Shown here: in pieces, positions 54,401-63,214 of the stretch
Layout: each line of letters opens with the position of its first letter
How positions within the stretch are numbered: the first letter of the stretch is position 1
Origin: Sporocytophaga sp.
GTDB taxonomy: Bacteria; Bacteroidota; Bacteroidia; Cytophagales; Cytophagaceae
NCBI RefSeq assembly: GCF_017745095.1
Contig: NZ_JAGHZZ010000004.1
Span: 372,001-436,000 of the forward strand
Direction of reading: 5' to 3'
Length of the DNA stretch: 64,000 nucleotides
Position numbers and translations under genes: made by a program
The notes under the pieces: generated by a model
Databases searched by the model: none
Told to the model about the DNA's origin: nothing
The model's input: only the letters and a program-made list of their open reading frames with translations

Positions 54401-55272
54401 TGGCAGAACGCTTAAAGCTTGATATTATTCCGCTTCTTTTACATGGCACAGGGGATACCATTGCGAAAGGTGACCTACTCCTGAAGAATGGAAGGATAAC
54501 AATGAAGTTACTTCCAAGAATATCTTCAGAGGACAAGACATATGGAGAAACATACTCTGAAAGAGCAAAATTGATCGGAAGATATTTCAGAGGTGAATAT
54601 CAGAAATTGAGAGATTTTGAGGAAACAGTAAATTATTATAAGGATAGGCTAATCAAGAACTATATCTATAAGGGGCCAGTTCTTGAGTGGTATATGAGAG
54701 TAAAATTGAGACTTGAGAATAACTATGAGTTTTTCAATACTATTGTGCCTAAGAAAGCTGTGATCACGGATTTGGGATGTGGTTATGGGTTTTTATGCAA
54801 TATGCTGGGCTTCCTTTCTGATGAAAGAAAAATAGTTGGAGTTGATTATGACTCGGAGAAGATAGAGGTAGCAGAGAACGGATTCGCAAAACCTGCAAGT
54901 GTTAGATTTGAAGCAGCGGATATTACAAAGTATGATATTCAGAATTCAGATGTGATTATACTGAATGATGTGATGCATTATCTTCCTGAAGTAGTACAAA
55001 CGGAGTTGTTAGATAAATGCTTTGATAAGTTAAATCCAGGAGGAATGTTGATTTTGAGAGATGGAGACTCAGATTATCAGGAAAGACATAAAGGCACTAA
55101 GCTAACGGAGTTTTTCTCTACTCGTTTTGTCAAGTTTAACAAAACGGAAAATCCTCTTTCGTATCTTTCTGGTAAAGCTATCGTAAAACAGGCGAAAGAC
55201 AAGGGACTTGATGTTGAGATTGTAGACAATACAAAACTGACCTCAAATAGAATTTTTATCATAAAAAAATAA
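51418..55272 (+). CDS. MMPL exporter fused to PlsC-type acyltransferase and methyltransferase
   Basis: A 1284-residue protein with three parts. Residues 1 to about 830 are an RND-superfamily MMPL transporter: first helix at about 17-36, a periplasmic domain, a helix bundle from about 270, and the second half from about 443 with the motif GLGIDYSIFIMSG. Residues about 870-1070 are a PlsC-like acyltransferase with NHQSFLD (His907) and FPEGTR (about 975). Residues about 1080-1284 are a SAM methyltransferase with DLGCGYGF and NDVMHYLPE. It could move the pigment out while acylating and methylating it. Substrate coupling is inferred. Confidence 0.9.
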   Translation: MSDLFLNLYNFFEKRRWLLAVIICSVIAVAAFFASGIKMEEDISKIMPKDEKITKMNLIFQNSKFTDKLIFHLYLNDTTVTDPDKLVGFSENLAEVLKERYQPEYIKDINYKVSDDMMAQVYNTFYENIPLFLDEKDYKDIDLLTGRQHLDSTMVRNYKTLISPASIVMKQFIVKDPVGITFIGLKKLQNLQYEDNYELYNGSIVTKDKKHLVFFIDPAHSGNKTAKNSVFLKGVDAAIDSLQKIEGGKVKAEYFGAMAMSVGNAERIKNDITITVSIAISILVVFISLFFRRAAIVFLIFLPVAIGGLISLAILTFFRPNISAIALGMGSVLLGITIDYSLHIFTHYKSTGSPKAVIKDVTTPLLLSCLITASSFFCLMFVKSEALQDLGLFAAISCINAALIGLIVLPHFLKKKKVEEHKAEDHGSLSFVHKYTSYEFDRNPFIIGAIAVVSIICAYTYQLVEFESDMLKMNYVSDKLFVAQENLNKISSASSKSVYLVSSGKTLNEALASSEKVADQVEKLKEEGIVRKYTSVSKMLISDSLQKEKIKRWNNYWTDEKKALLKKNLLESSAKYKFKPEAFAGFFELLDKQYQPVTMEDLADVRKLFFNDFITESKDLTTVVTLLKVDEEDKKQVYADIHENDNLTIVDKKYLTDKFIEILNRDFSLLEVLSLGLVFFILVVSYGRIELGMIAFVPMCLSWLWTLGLMGMLGIKFNIVNIIISTFILGLGIDYSIFIMSGLLQEYRLGLNNLASYKTSIFLSAFTSIVGIGVLVFAQHPALQSIAFLSIVGMFSVIIISYTVQPLLFRLLITNRTRKGFDPYTAEGLFFTAVAYTYFLLGCLLLNVVGPIVLYVLPAKASKRKLILHYLLMYFSKSMIYIMGNVRKKIINETGENFEKPAVIIANHQSFLDILVTIMLYPKMVMVTNEWVWNSPFFGRVIRSADFYLASSDHEAGLEKLKALVDEGYSIIIFPEGTRAADKKVARFHKGAFLMAERLKLDIIPLLLHGTGDTIAKGDLLLKNGRITMKLLPRISSEDKTYGETYSERAKLIGRYFRGEYQKLRDFEETVNYYKDRLIKNYIYKGPVLEWYMRVKLRLENNYEFFNTIVPKKAVITDLGCGYGFLCNMLGFLSDERKIVGVDYDSEKIEVAENGFAKPASVRFEAADITKYDIQNSDVIILNDVMHYLPEVVQTELLDKCFDKLNPGGMLILRDGDSDYQERHKGTKLTEFFSTRFVKFNKTENPLSYLSGKAIVKQAKDKGLDVEIVDNTKLTSNRIFIIKK

Positions 55273-55281
55273 TTTTTTAGA

Positions 55282-56796
55282 ATGCCACAATTTGATTATG
55301 TAATTATTGGAAGTGGTTTGGGGGGCTTATTATGTGCATACACACTTACCAAAGAGGGTAACTCTGTCTGTGTTCTCGAAAAGAACAGACAAATAGGGGG
55401 TAATCTTCAGATATTCGTGAGGGACAAAGCAATATTTGATACTGGTATCCATTATATAGGAGGCTTGGATGAAGGACAAAATCTGAATCAATACTTCAGA
55501 TATTTCGGTCTTATGGAAAAGCTAAAGCTGAAGAAACTGGATGAAGAAAGCTTTGATGTGGTTTCATTTGATAAAGATGAAAAGGAATATTCCTATGCAA
55601 TGGGATATGAAAAGTTCAGTGAAAAGCTAATTGAACAATTCCCATTGGAGAAAGATGCCATTCATAATTACTGCGCAAAGCTGAAAGAAATAAGTAATTT
55701 TTCTCCTCTGTATAATTTAAGGTATAGTGAACAAAGTTTTTTTAATACAGAATATTTATCGGTAAATGCAAAGCAATACATCGAATCTATTACTTCAAAT
55801 ACATTGCTTCAGAATGTGCTTGCTGGCACCAACCCATTATACGCAGGCATTGGAGAAAAAACACCTCTTTATGTACATGGCCTTATCATCAATAGCTATA
55901 TTGAAAGTGCTTATAAATGTATCGGAGGTGGGGCTCAGATTGCAACAATTTTAACAAAATCAATAAAAGAAATGGGTGGTGAAATCCGGAATTATTCGGA
56001 GGTTACTAAATTCTGTTTCAAAGGTGATGAGATTGAATCAGTTGAGTTAACAAACGGCGAAAGAGTGGAGGGGAAAAGATTTATATCCAATATCCATCCA
56101 AGCAATACGCTTGATATGGTAGAGTCTGGAAAAATCAGGAAAGCTTACTCTACAAGGATTCACAGCCTTGAAAATACCAGTTCTGTATTTATTCTTAACA
56201 TAGTCTTAAAACCTAAAACCTTAAAGTACAGGAATAGCAATATTTACCATTATAAAAATGAGGATGTATGGAATACTCTGAATTATAATGAGGACAACTG
56301 GCCTTTGGGTTATGCACTATTCTTTCCTGTAAGCAGGCAAGATGAAGAGTATGCGGAAAGCCTGACTATAATGGCTTACATGAAATATGAAGATGTGGCT
56401 CCCTGGGAATTTTCTTTTCATACGATACCGCACCATCGAACCAATAGAGGGGAAGGTTATGAGGAGTTTAAAATAAGAAAGGCGGAAAAGCTGATTGATG
56501 AACTGGAAAAAAGAATTCCAGGCCTAAGAGGCAAGATCAAATCCTATAATACATCTACTCCTTTAACCTACAGGGATTATATAGGTACAAAAGATGGAAG
56601 TATGTATGGAGTGATGAAAGATTACAACGATCCGATCAAAACTTTCATACCAACACGAACTAAAGTGCCGAATCTTTTCTTCACAGGTCAGAATATAAGT
56701 TTGCATGGTGTATTAGGTGTTACAATTAGCTCAGTTACTACCTGTTCGGAGTTTTTTGGAATGGAATATCTGATTGATAAAATTAGAAAGGCTTAA
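55282..56796 (+). CDS. CrtI/phytoene-desaturase-like FAD oxidoreductase
   Basis: A 504-residue flavoprotein. The dinucleotide-binding motif is IIGSGLGGLLCAYTLTKEG at residues 7-25, followed by VLEKNRQIGGNLQIF. Motif GGGAQIATIL and the C-terminal FTGQNISLHGVLGVTISS complete the CrtI/retinol-reductase-like pattern. In the pigment cluster it may adjust the oxidation state of the polyene or modify the aryl ring. Its last 66 bases are overlapped by the convergent hydrolase-like gene. Substrate is inferred from position. Confidence 0.88.
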   Translation: MPQFDYVIIGSGLGGLLCAYTLTKEGNSVCVLEKNRQIGGNLQIFVRDKAIFDTGIHYIGGLDEGQNLNQYFRYFGLMEKLKLKKLDEESFDVVSFDKDEKEYSYAMGYEKFSEKLIEQFPLEKDAIHNYCAKLKEISNFSPLYNLRYSEQSFFNTEYLSVNAKQYIESITSNTLLQNVLAGTNPLYAGIGEKTPLYVHGLIINSYIESAYKCIGGGAQIATILTKSIKEMGGEIRNYSEVTKFCFKGDEIESVELTNGERVEGKRFISNIHPSNTLDMVESGKIRKAYSTRIHSLENTSSVFILNIVLKPKTLKYRNSNIYHYKNEDVWNTLNYNEDNWPLGYALFFPVSRQDEEYAESLTIMAYMKYEDVAPWEFSFHTIPHHRTNRGEGYEEFKIRKAEKLIDELEKRIPGLRGKIKSYNTSTPLTYRDYIGTKDGSMYGVMKDYNDPIKTFIPTRTKVPNLFFTGQNISLHGVLGVTISSVTTCSEFFGMEYLIDKIRKA

Positions 56797-57897
56797 TTCT
56801 GTCATTGCAGGAGCTGCCGGACTGGTTACAAAAATTTTGTCATTGGAAATAAGAAACTTACAATCAGGTTTTTTTTTCATAGAATAATTGTTCTTACATT
56901 TTTTTGCCTTCAGATAGCAACAAGTCTCATTGTCTGCAGGCAATCCGTGAAGTACCTGATCATAAAAATGTTTAACGGATGGTGCAAGATTCAGAAGCTC
57001 GATATCAATAAAAAAGCTGTGTTTATGGCCTGCAACATTATCTAGTCGAACATATGTTGCATTTTCAGCAAGAGGTTTCCTGTGTTTTTTCCCCAGATAA
57101 CTCTTGAATGTCAGGAAATAGGCCCCGGTGAGGATTATATCACGTCTATTTGAAATGATGTAGATGTTTTTCTGAAATGATATATCTTCAACCCATTGTG
57201 AATGCTTTCTTTGTTTGACAGCAGGTGCATTCATCACTATGTTTTCAAAAACTATTGAGGAGTCCTGAAGACCCTTAGAATTTCTGATCAATACATTTCC
57301 GAGACTATGTAAAAGCAAGGTGTAGTGGCCATTGGTATTATGTAATGCACGATAGGTTTTTACTTCGTTGATCATTTTGCCAAATGAAGTAACTGCATTG
57401 TTAACATTGATAATGGAAGTATGAAAATTTCTCCAGAAGGGTAATTCTTCGTCTTTGGTTGGATAATCAAAAGCAACAAAGTTAACACTATACAGAATAC
57501 TCATGCGTAAGCCTCCTTCGAGCACATCAGGAAATGATTTGCCATCTCCGTGAACATAGAATAGAAAGTCTTTATTGGAAGGCATCTCTAAAGCAGCTTC
57601 TTCAAATGAATTTTTAATTTCGAGATTCCATGATTTGTTTTTCAGCCTTGCAACAACATAATGCAAATGACAGGGGGCATCCTGATCTTTACTAAATAAC
57701 TGTATTTTATCTGAAAAAAATTTTCTTGTAGTAATGATGATCACAACCGTATCAGCAACGTTTTTTTCTACGTCGTTAATCTTAATTTTTTCCCAGGGAA
57801 TATAAGTATTGCCAGGTTCTTTCACCTGCGCTTTGGCAGCATTTTCAGAGATGAATGAAAAGATAAAGAAAAACAGATAAGCCAGTTGTTTTAACAT
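56731..57897 (-). CDS. Secreted alpha/beta-hydrolase-like protein (DUF900-like)
   Basis: A 388-residue protein with a signal peptide (residues 1-23, ending AKAQ). The central part resembles an alpha/beta hydrolase: DFLFYVHGDGKSFPDVLEGG (oxyanion region) and LLLHSLGNVLIRN, where HSLGN takes the place of the GxSxG nucleophile elbow. A late GHKHSFFID could supply the catalytic His. The C-terminal 70 residues are Cys/Lys-rich (TCCYLKAKKCKNN). Its last 22 codons lie opposite the end of the oxidoreductase gene. Substrate unknown. Confidence 0.7.
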   Translation of the reverse strand: MLKQLAYLFFFIFSFISENAAKAQVKEPGNTYIPWEKIKINDVEKNVADTVVIIITTRKFFSDKIQLFSKDQDAPCHLHYVVARLKNKSWNLEIKNSFEEAALEMPSNKDFLFYVHGDGKSFPDVLEGGLRMSILYSVNFVAFDYPTKDEELPFWRNFHTSIINVNNAVTSFGKMINEVKTYRALHNTNGHYTLLLHSLGNVLIRNSKGLQDSSIVFENIVMNAPAVKQRKHSQWVEDISFQKNIYIISNRRDIILTGAYFLTFKSYLGKKHRKPLAENATYVRLDNVAGHKHSFFIDIELLNLAPSVKHFYDQVLHGLPADNETCCYLKAKKCKNNYSMKKKPDCKFLISNDKIFVTSPAAPAMTELSLSNFINQIFHSKKLRTGSN

Positions 57898-58064
57898 AAA
57901 TTCAATATCTCCCCGGATTCGTACTTATTATTAAAGTAAGTCGGTAGAGAGGAGAATTGTTTTATAGTTGACCTATGGCATTGTTGTCCAGTTTGTTAAA
58001 GAGTTGTCTGTTGGGCTAACTTTTACTTTATCCTGATTAAAATTTGATCTTTTTTGAAATCAGA

Positions 58065-59324
58065 TTATTTAAGGTTTTCAGAGTATTCACTTGGTTTAAA
58101 CTCCTTTTCCCATTTCGCAATAACCAATGTAGCTACGGTATTTCCTATAAGATTTGTAATTGCTCTAGCCTCTGACATAAATCTGTCAACACCCAAAAGT
58201 AGGGCGATACCAGCTACGGGCAGTTTATGAATAGATGAAAGTGTTGCAGCAAGGACAATAAAACCTCCACCTGTTACAGCTGCAGCTCCTTTGGAAGTAA
58301 GCATGAGAATGCCAAGCAATCCTATTTCATCCCAGAGGCTTATTTTGGTGTTGGTTGCATAGGCTATAAACATGGTAGCCATAGTCAGATAAATAGAAGT
58401 TCCATCAAGATTAAAAGTATAACCGGCCGGTACTACTAAGCCGGTAATGGATTGGGAACAACCTGCATTTTCCATTTTTTTCATTAATCCAGGTAAGGCG
58501 GGCTCGGAGGAACTGGTACCAAGTACAAGAAATATTTCTTCCTTTATATACTTTAAAATCCTGAAGATGGAAAAGCCTGCCAACCAACACATTATTCCTA
58601 GAATTACAAAAACAAAAAAGAAGCAAGTCAAATATACGGAAGCCATAAGTTCTCCCAAGGATAATAGGCTTTCAATACCATATTTACCAATAGTAAAAGC
58701 CATAGCGCCGAAAGCCCCTATGGGCGAGGCTTTTAGAATAATTGCAACCACTCTAAAGAAGAAACTATTGAAGTAATCTATTCCCTTGATAAGGGGCTCT
58801 CTGTATATGCCCATCCGCGATATTGCGAATCCGGATAGGATGCCCAGAAACAGCACCTGAAGGATTTTACCCTCTGCAAAAGCTCCGAAAAAAGAGTCAG
58901 GTATAATGTCCAGCAAAAAGGTAATTGTATCAAATTTTTTGGCTGATTCGGTATAGCCTTGAATGCCTGAAATATCAAGGGTAGCAGGGTTGACATTCAT
59001 TCCTTTGCCTGGTGTAAGGAGTTTGGCTACAATAAGCCCAATTACAAGGGCAAGAGTACTCATTACTTCAAAGTATATAAATGCCTTAAAACCTATTCTT
59101 CCTATTTTCTTGTTTTCTTTTACATTAGCAATACCTGCAGCGACAGTGGTGAAAATAACTCCTGGAACAATCATTTTGATGAGTTTGATAAAAGCATCTC
59201 CGAACGGCTTTAGCTGTGCTCCGGTTGAGGGAAAGAAATACCCTATAAAAACACCTGCACCAATTGCAATCAGGACATAAAAGTAAAGTGTATGGTAAAA
59301 TTTTTTAGAAGAAGTGGTCTCCAT
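58065..59324 (-). CDS. Dicarboxylate/amino acid:cation symporter (DctA/GltP family)
   Basis: A 419-residue inner-membrane symporter for C4-dicarboxylates or acidic amino acids. It shows the family motifs of the hairpin and transport domain: [47 protein letters not shown] and [16 protein letters not shown]. About eight membrane helices are visible. Length is normal. The promoter should lie in the 167-base divergent gap shared with the lipid kinase gene. Dicarboxylate versus glutamate specificity cannot be settled by eye. Confidence 0.92.
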   Translation of the reverse strand: METTSSKKFYHTLYFYVLIAIGAGVFIGYFFPSTGAQLKPFGDAFIKLIKMIVPGVIFTTVAAGIANVKENKKIGRIGFKAFIYFEVMSTLALVIGLIVAKLLTPGKGMNVNPATLDISGIQGYTESAKKFDTITFLLDIIPDSFFGAFAEGKILQVLFLGILSGFAISRMGIYREPLIKGIDYFNSFFFRVVAIILKASPIGAFGAMAFTIGKYGIESLLSLGELMASVYLTCFFFVFVILGIMCWLAGFSIFRILKYIKEEIFLVLGTSSSEPALPGLMKKMENAGCSQSITGLVVPAGYTFNLDGTSIYLTMATMFIAYATNTKISLWDEIGLLGILMLTSKGAAAVTGGGFIVLAATLSSIHKLPVAGIALLLGVDRFMSEARAITNLIGNTVATLVIAKWEKEFKPSEYSENLK

Positions 59325-59491
59325 CTGTATATAAATTTAATAGCAGCCCAAATAAAAAATAAAATTAAGCAATTATACTATTATAAAAATTCAGCGCTTG
59401 AATATCCTTGAAAATAAGAATATATATGTGAAATGAGGAATATGTCGTATTTTCGAGCAACTGATTTGTTGGTTTGAAAAGGGTAAATTAA

Positions 59492-60376
59492 ATGAAACAA
59501 AAACCAGAGAGATTTTTCTTTATTATTAATCCTATTGCAGGCGTAAGAAGCAAGGAAGATATCCCACAAAATATAAAAGAAATTTTCAACGACTCCGGAA
59601 GGTCTTATGAAATAGCCTTCACCAAATGCAAGGGGCATGCAACAGAGCTGGCTCTGGAAGCGGTGAATCAAAATTTTGATGCAGTAGTAGCAGTAGGTGG
59701 AGATGGCACTATCAACGAAGTAGCCACCGGTCTTATTGGCCAAAAGCCTGCTTTGGGAATTATTCCACTAGGCTCCGGAAATGGTCTTGCCAGACACTTA
59801 CAGGTTCCGATTAATATTCAAAAATCTATCAAATACCTTCTTGAAGCAGCTCCAATTTCAGTAGATCATTGTACATTGAATGATTTACCTTTTTTTTGCA
59901 CTGCAGGAGTAGGCTTTGATGCTCTGATCGGAAAAGTCTTTGCTGAGCAGAAAACCAGAGGATTTTCGACCTATTTAAAAACAGTTGTTACGCAATATCA
60001 GAGCTATAAATGTGAATCTTATAAAATCACGCTTGATGGAAAAGAGATAGAAATGAAGGCTTTTCTTTTAAGTTTTGCCAATGCATCACAATACGGTAAC
60101 AACGTATTTATAGCTCCTCAGGCCAGTCTTCAGGATGGGTTTATTGATGTTTGTATGATGCATCCTTTTCCATTGAGATCTCTTTTGAATCTTGGTTTTA
60201 GGTTATTTACTAAAAGAGTAAATAAATTTCACTATCTGGATATTGTCAAAGCCAAAAATATTGAAATCGAAAGAAGGTCATCTGGTCCGGTGCATCTTGA
60301 TGGAGAACCGGTGAATATGGAAGCCAGATTAAAAATATCTATTGTGCCTAACAGCTTAAGAGTTTTGTCAGTATGA
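59492..60376 (+). CDS. Diacylglycerol kinase-family lipid kinase (YegS/BmrU-like)
   Basis: A 294-residue lipid kinase. The nucleotide-binding motif [14 protein letters not shown] is at about residues 69-82, followed by [11 protein letters not shown]. The C-terminal domain closes with [12 protein letters not shown], characteristic of the family. It would phosphorylate diacylglycerol, sphingosine-like lipids or another membrane lipid. It overlaps the SUI1 gene by 4 bases. Confidence 0.93.
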   Translation: MKQKPERFFFIINPIAGVRSKEDIPQNIKEIFNDSGRSYEIAFTKCKGHATELALEAVNQNFDAVVAVGGDGTINEVATGLIGQKPALGIIPLGSGNGLARHLQVPINIQKSIKYLLEAAPISVDHCTLNDLPFFCTAGVGFDALIGKVFAEQKTRGFSTYLKTVVTQYQSYKCESYKITLDGKEIEMKAFLLSFANASQYGNNVFIAPQASLQDGFIDVCMMHPFPLRSLLNLGFRLFTKRVNKFHYLDIVKAKNIEIERRSSGPVHLDGEPVNMEARLKISIVPNSLRVLSV

Positions 60377-60714
60377 AAAAAAGTAAAAAGAACAGAGACG
60401 GAGTTGTATTTTCTACCAACCCCGAGTTTGAGTTTCAATACAATCAGGGAGAAGAAATTACTACCTTACCTCCTCAGCAACAAGACCTCAGAATTCAGTT
60501 GGACAGAAAAGGCGGAGGAAAAGTTGTTACAGCTATCACTCAATTTGTTGGTAAAGTTGAAGACCTTGAAGCATTAGGTAAAGAGTTAAAGCAAAAATGC
60601 GGAGTAGGCGGAAGTGTTAAAGACGGGGAAATATTGATACAAGGTGATTTCAGAGATAAAGTTATGGCCCACCTTCAAAGCAAAGGTTATAAAGTAAAGA
60701 AAATAGGTGGTTAA
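60373..60714 (+). CDS. SUI1/eIF1-like translation factor (YciH family)
   Basis: A 113-residue protein. The first 45 residues are basic and polar; the rest is the SUI1 domain, with [39 protein letters not shown] and [18 protein letters not shown]. It is expected to bind the 30S subunit and affect start-codon fidelity, as proposed for E. coli YciH. Translationally coupled to the lipid kinase gene by a 4-base overlap. A terminator follows. Confidence 0.93.
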   Translation: MKKSKKNRDGVVFSTNPEFEFQYNQGEEITTLPPQQQDLRIQLDRKGGGKVVTAITQFVGKVEDLEALGKELKQKCGVGGSVKDGEILIQGDFRDKVMAHLQSKGYKVKKIGG

Positions 60715-60739
60715 ACGCCTTAAGTTCAAACAATTTTAT

Positions 60740-60779
60740 AAAGCTGAGAACCAGAAAAATCTGATCTCAGCTTTTTTTT
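60740..60779 (+). terminator. Rho-independent terminator after the SUI1 gene
   Basis: AAGCTGAGA pairs with TCTCAGCTT and an inner CAGA pairs with TCTG. A run of nine T follows. It clearly ends the lipid kinase-SUI1 operon. Confidence 0.92.
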
Positions 60780-60895
60780 GTTTTAAAAAATTTTAAGATA
60801 TGTCTAAATGGCTTGATTCTCAGTGCGATTTGGAGGATGGTTCCAACAATTTGATTTTTAAAACTGTTGCATTTAAAGACATAAGGAACTGATTA

Positions 60896-61825
60896 ATGGA
60901 AAGAATACTGGTGCCCGTGGATTTTTCAATTTACTCTCAAAAGGCTATTGAAGCAGCGGCATACATTGCTTTGCAAAAGAACTGTGAAGTGAAGCTGCTC
61001 CATGTTGTGCAGCAGGTTTATGTACCAAAGATTGGTTCTTTCGGTGATCCATTGTTTGAAGATGAGTTGCAGATGGATTACCAGGCTAGGATTATGGAAG
61101 TAAAGCAAAGGCTGCTGAAAGGCTTTGAAGATCGCTTGAAATCAAAAGGGGTGAAGTGTAGTGGAGATATAGTACAGGGAAAAGTTTCTAAAGAAGTCCT
61201 CCTGCATGCAGCTGAAGAAGATATAGATCTGATAATCGTTGGCAAAAAGGGAGAAAGTGATTTTGAAGAAGTTTTATTTGGATCTACTACTTTAAAGTTG
61301 ATCAGAAAGTCTAACATTCCTTTACTGATATTGAAGAATACAGAGGCCGCATTCAAAATCAAAACCATTGTTTTTGCATCGAATTTTGAAGAGCCTGTTC
61401 ATAAAATAATCACGAAGGTTAAAAGTATGTCACAAGCATTTGGGGCAGACCTACATTTTCTTAAAGTCAATACCCCATCAGGAAATATTCCAGAAGCAAA
61501 GATCCAGAAGACACTTGATGAAATCAGAGATGATTTTAAGCTGGAGAACAATCCTGTTCATCTAGTTACTGATAAAACAGAGGAGGAGGGCATTTTGCAT
61601 TTCACCAAACAAGTGCAAGCAGATGTGCTTTGTCTAGTTAGTCATGAAAAGAAAGGGCTTGAGAGGTTTTTTAGCGATAGTATTTCAGAAAATATTGTAA
61701 AGGAATCAGATTGTGCGATAGTAACATATAAACTCAGAAAAGATATGTACGCCGGAAAGGCGGCAGTTAAACAAGAAAGAAAACTTAGTATAAAAGACAG
61801 ACAGCGAAATAAAGAAGAATTGTGA
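60896..61825 (+). CDS. Tandem universal stress protein (UspA family)
   Basis: A 309-residue protein of two Usp domains. The first (residues 1-147) begins with ILVPVDFSIYSQKAIEAA and has a complete ATP-binding motif G-x2-G-x9-G-S (GKKGESDFEEVLFGST). The second (about 150-280) starts KIKTIVFASNFEEPV; its ATP motif is degraded (SHEKKGLERFFSDSIS). The C-terminus is a basic tail of about 30 residues. It probably works in stress adaptation. It is followed by a small lipoprotein gene within about 15 bases. Confidence 0.9.
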   Translation: MERILVPVDFSIYSQKAIEAAAYIALQKNCEVKLLHVVQQVYVPKIGSFGDPLFEDELQMDYQARIMEVKQRLLKGFEDRLKSKGVKCSGDIVQGKVSKEVLLHAAEEDIDLIIVGKKGESDFEEVLFGSTTLKLIRKSNIPLLILKNTEAAFKIKTIVFASNFEEPVHKIITKVKSMSQAFGADLHFLKVNTPSGNIPEAKIQKTLDEIRDDFKLENNPVHLVTDKTEEEGILHFTKQVQADVLCLVSHEKKGLERFFSDSISENIVKESDCAIVTYKLRKDMYAGKAAVKQERKLSIKDRQRNKEEL

Positions 61826-61838
61826 GTTCGATAAAGTG

Positions 61839-62234
61839 ATGAAAGAGATGAAAAAGATAAACATAGTTACTTCTGTTATAGGATTCGCCTTTATTGGTGG
61901 AATTTACCTTTCGGGGTGTGAAGAAAAGAAAACAGAAGCAGGACATGCTGATACCGCAACTTCAATGTATTCTCAACAGGAAAAGAAGGAAACTTCAAAA
62001 GCTGAAATGGAAGAAGAAAAAGAGAAGTTAGAAAATAAAATAGAAGCCTTGGAGAAAAAGGCTGATGAAAAAGCAGACAAAGGCTCCAAAGTAGTAAAAC
62101 AAAAATTTACAGTTTTAAAGAAGCAAGTGAAGGACTATAATTTCGATTCTACAAAGGTAGATGCGGAAGAAGGATGGACTCGCTTTAAGTTAAGAATAGA
62201 AACTGCTGTAGACAGCCTTGAAAAAAAGATCTGA
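61839..62234 (+). CDS. Small lipoprotein with charged coiled-coil region
   Basis: About 131 residues. GTG at 61836 and ATG at 61848 are alternative starts. The signal ends in a lipobox (YLSGC), followed by the acidic EEKKTE. Residues about 50-85 are almost wholly Glu/Lys/Ala with heptad spacing and should form a coiled coil; the last 40 residues are amphipathic. Acidic residues just after the lipid-modified Cys resemble a Bacteroidota surface-export signal. The function is unknown. It is likely co-transcribed with the universal stress protein gene. Confidence 0.65.
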   Translation: MKEMKKINIVTSVIGFAFIGGIYLSGCEEKKTEAGHADTATSMYSQQEKKETSKAEMEEEKEKLENKIEALEKKADEKADKGSKVVKQKFTVLKKQVKDYNFDSTKVDAEEGWTRFKLRIETAVDSLEKKI

Positions 62235-62252
62235 TTTTAAATCAGATCTTTT
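62224..62252. terminator. Shared bidirectional terminator between convergent genes
   Basis: AAAAGATCTGATTT and AAATCAGATCTTTT form a nearly perfect palindrome with T-rich flanks on both strands. It contains the TGA of the lipoprotein gene (62232-62234) and the stop of kdsB (62237-62239 on the opposite strand). Confidence 0.88.
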
Positions 62253-62971
62253 ATTTTTTCCAGGTCAGAAGGCACATCAATCCCTACGCTCTCATAAGTT
62301 GTAATCTCCACCTTTATTTTGAATCCATACTCCAACCATCTTAATTGTTCCAGAGATTCTGATTTTTCTAGACTGCCCGTTTCAAGTGAGGTAATAGCCT
62401 TTAGTATATCTGATCGATAAGCATAGATACCGATATGCTTATAAAATTCTGCTTTTGACAGCCACTGCTCTGGCTCAGCTCCTCTAATATATGGGATAGT
62501 CTGACGGCTGAAGTAAATAGCTTCTTTATATTTATTAAAAATGACCTTTGGAGTATTTGGATTAAATAGAGTTTCCTGGTCTTCAATCTTTTTAACCAAA
62601 GTAGCCAGTTCCGTTTCTTTGTTAAGTGCGGAAGCCAGAAGATCAATTTGTTCAGGATGAATGAATGGCTCATCACCTTGTATGTTAATCACAAAATCAA
62701 ATTTCCCGGCAGTTTTCTCCAGTGCTTCAAAACATCTGTCAGTGCCACTTGGATGATCTTCTCTTGTCATTACTACATTTCCTCCAAAGCTTTTCACATG
62801 GCTAAATATTTCGTTGTTGTCTGTAGCAACAACAATTTGGGAAAGTAGTTTGGCTTTTCCTGCCTGTTCATAAACCCTTCTGATCATTGATTTTCCACCT
62901 ATTTCTACCAGAGGTTTGGCTGGAAATCTTGTGGAAGCATATCTGGCAGGAATTATTCCTATTATATTCAT
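62237..62971 (-). CDS. kdsB: 3-deoxy-manno-octulosonate cytidylyltransferase (CMP-KDO synthetase)
   Basis: A 244-residue cytoplasmic enzyme that activates KDO with CTP for lipopolysaccharide inner-core synthesis. The N-terminus shows GIIPARYASTRFPAKPLVEI, followed by ATDNNEIF, TREDHPSGTDRCFEA, NIQGDEPF and KHIGIYAYRSD, all classic KdsB motifs. Length is normal. It is transcribed toward the shared terminator and begins about 240 bases from the right-hand DUF4905 gene. Confidence 0.97.
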   Translation of the reverse strand: MNIIGIIPARYASTRFPAKPLVEIGGKSMIRRVYEQAGKAKLLSQIVVATDNNEIFSHVKSFGGNVVMTREDHPSGTDRCFEALEKTAGKFDFVINIQGDEPFIHPEQIDLLASALNKETELATLVKKIEDQETLFNPNTPKVIFNKYKEAIYFSRQTIPYIRGAEPEQWLSKAEFYKHIGIYAYRSDILKAITSLETGSLEKSESLEQLRWLEYGFKIKVEITTYESVGIDVPSDLEKIKDLI

Positions 62972-63214
62972 TCTTTAATTTTAGCGTTACTAAATCAATT
63001 AAATTTTTTGATTATGTATTCGGTTTCCTCACCGTGCGAAATAGACCTCATCCTAAATCCTTCTCTGAAGATGAAGTATTTCAATATTTGCATGCAATCT
63101 GCTATCATGCTTCAATTTATGTTCACTTTTCACTTTCAGCTTTACGCTTTCTGCTTCTTTTCCTTTGTAAACCTTTTCAAATGCTTATTTTTGCAGAAAA
63201 ATTACAAATAAAGC

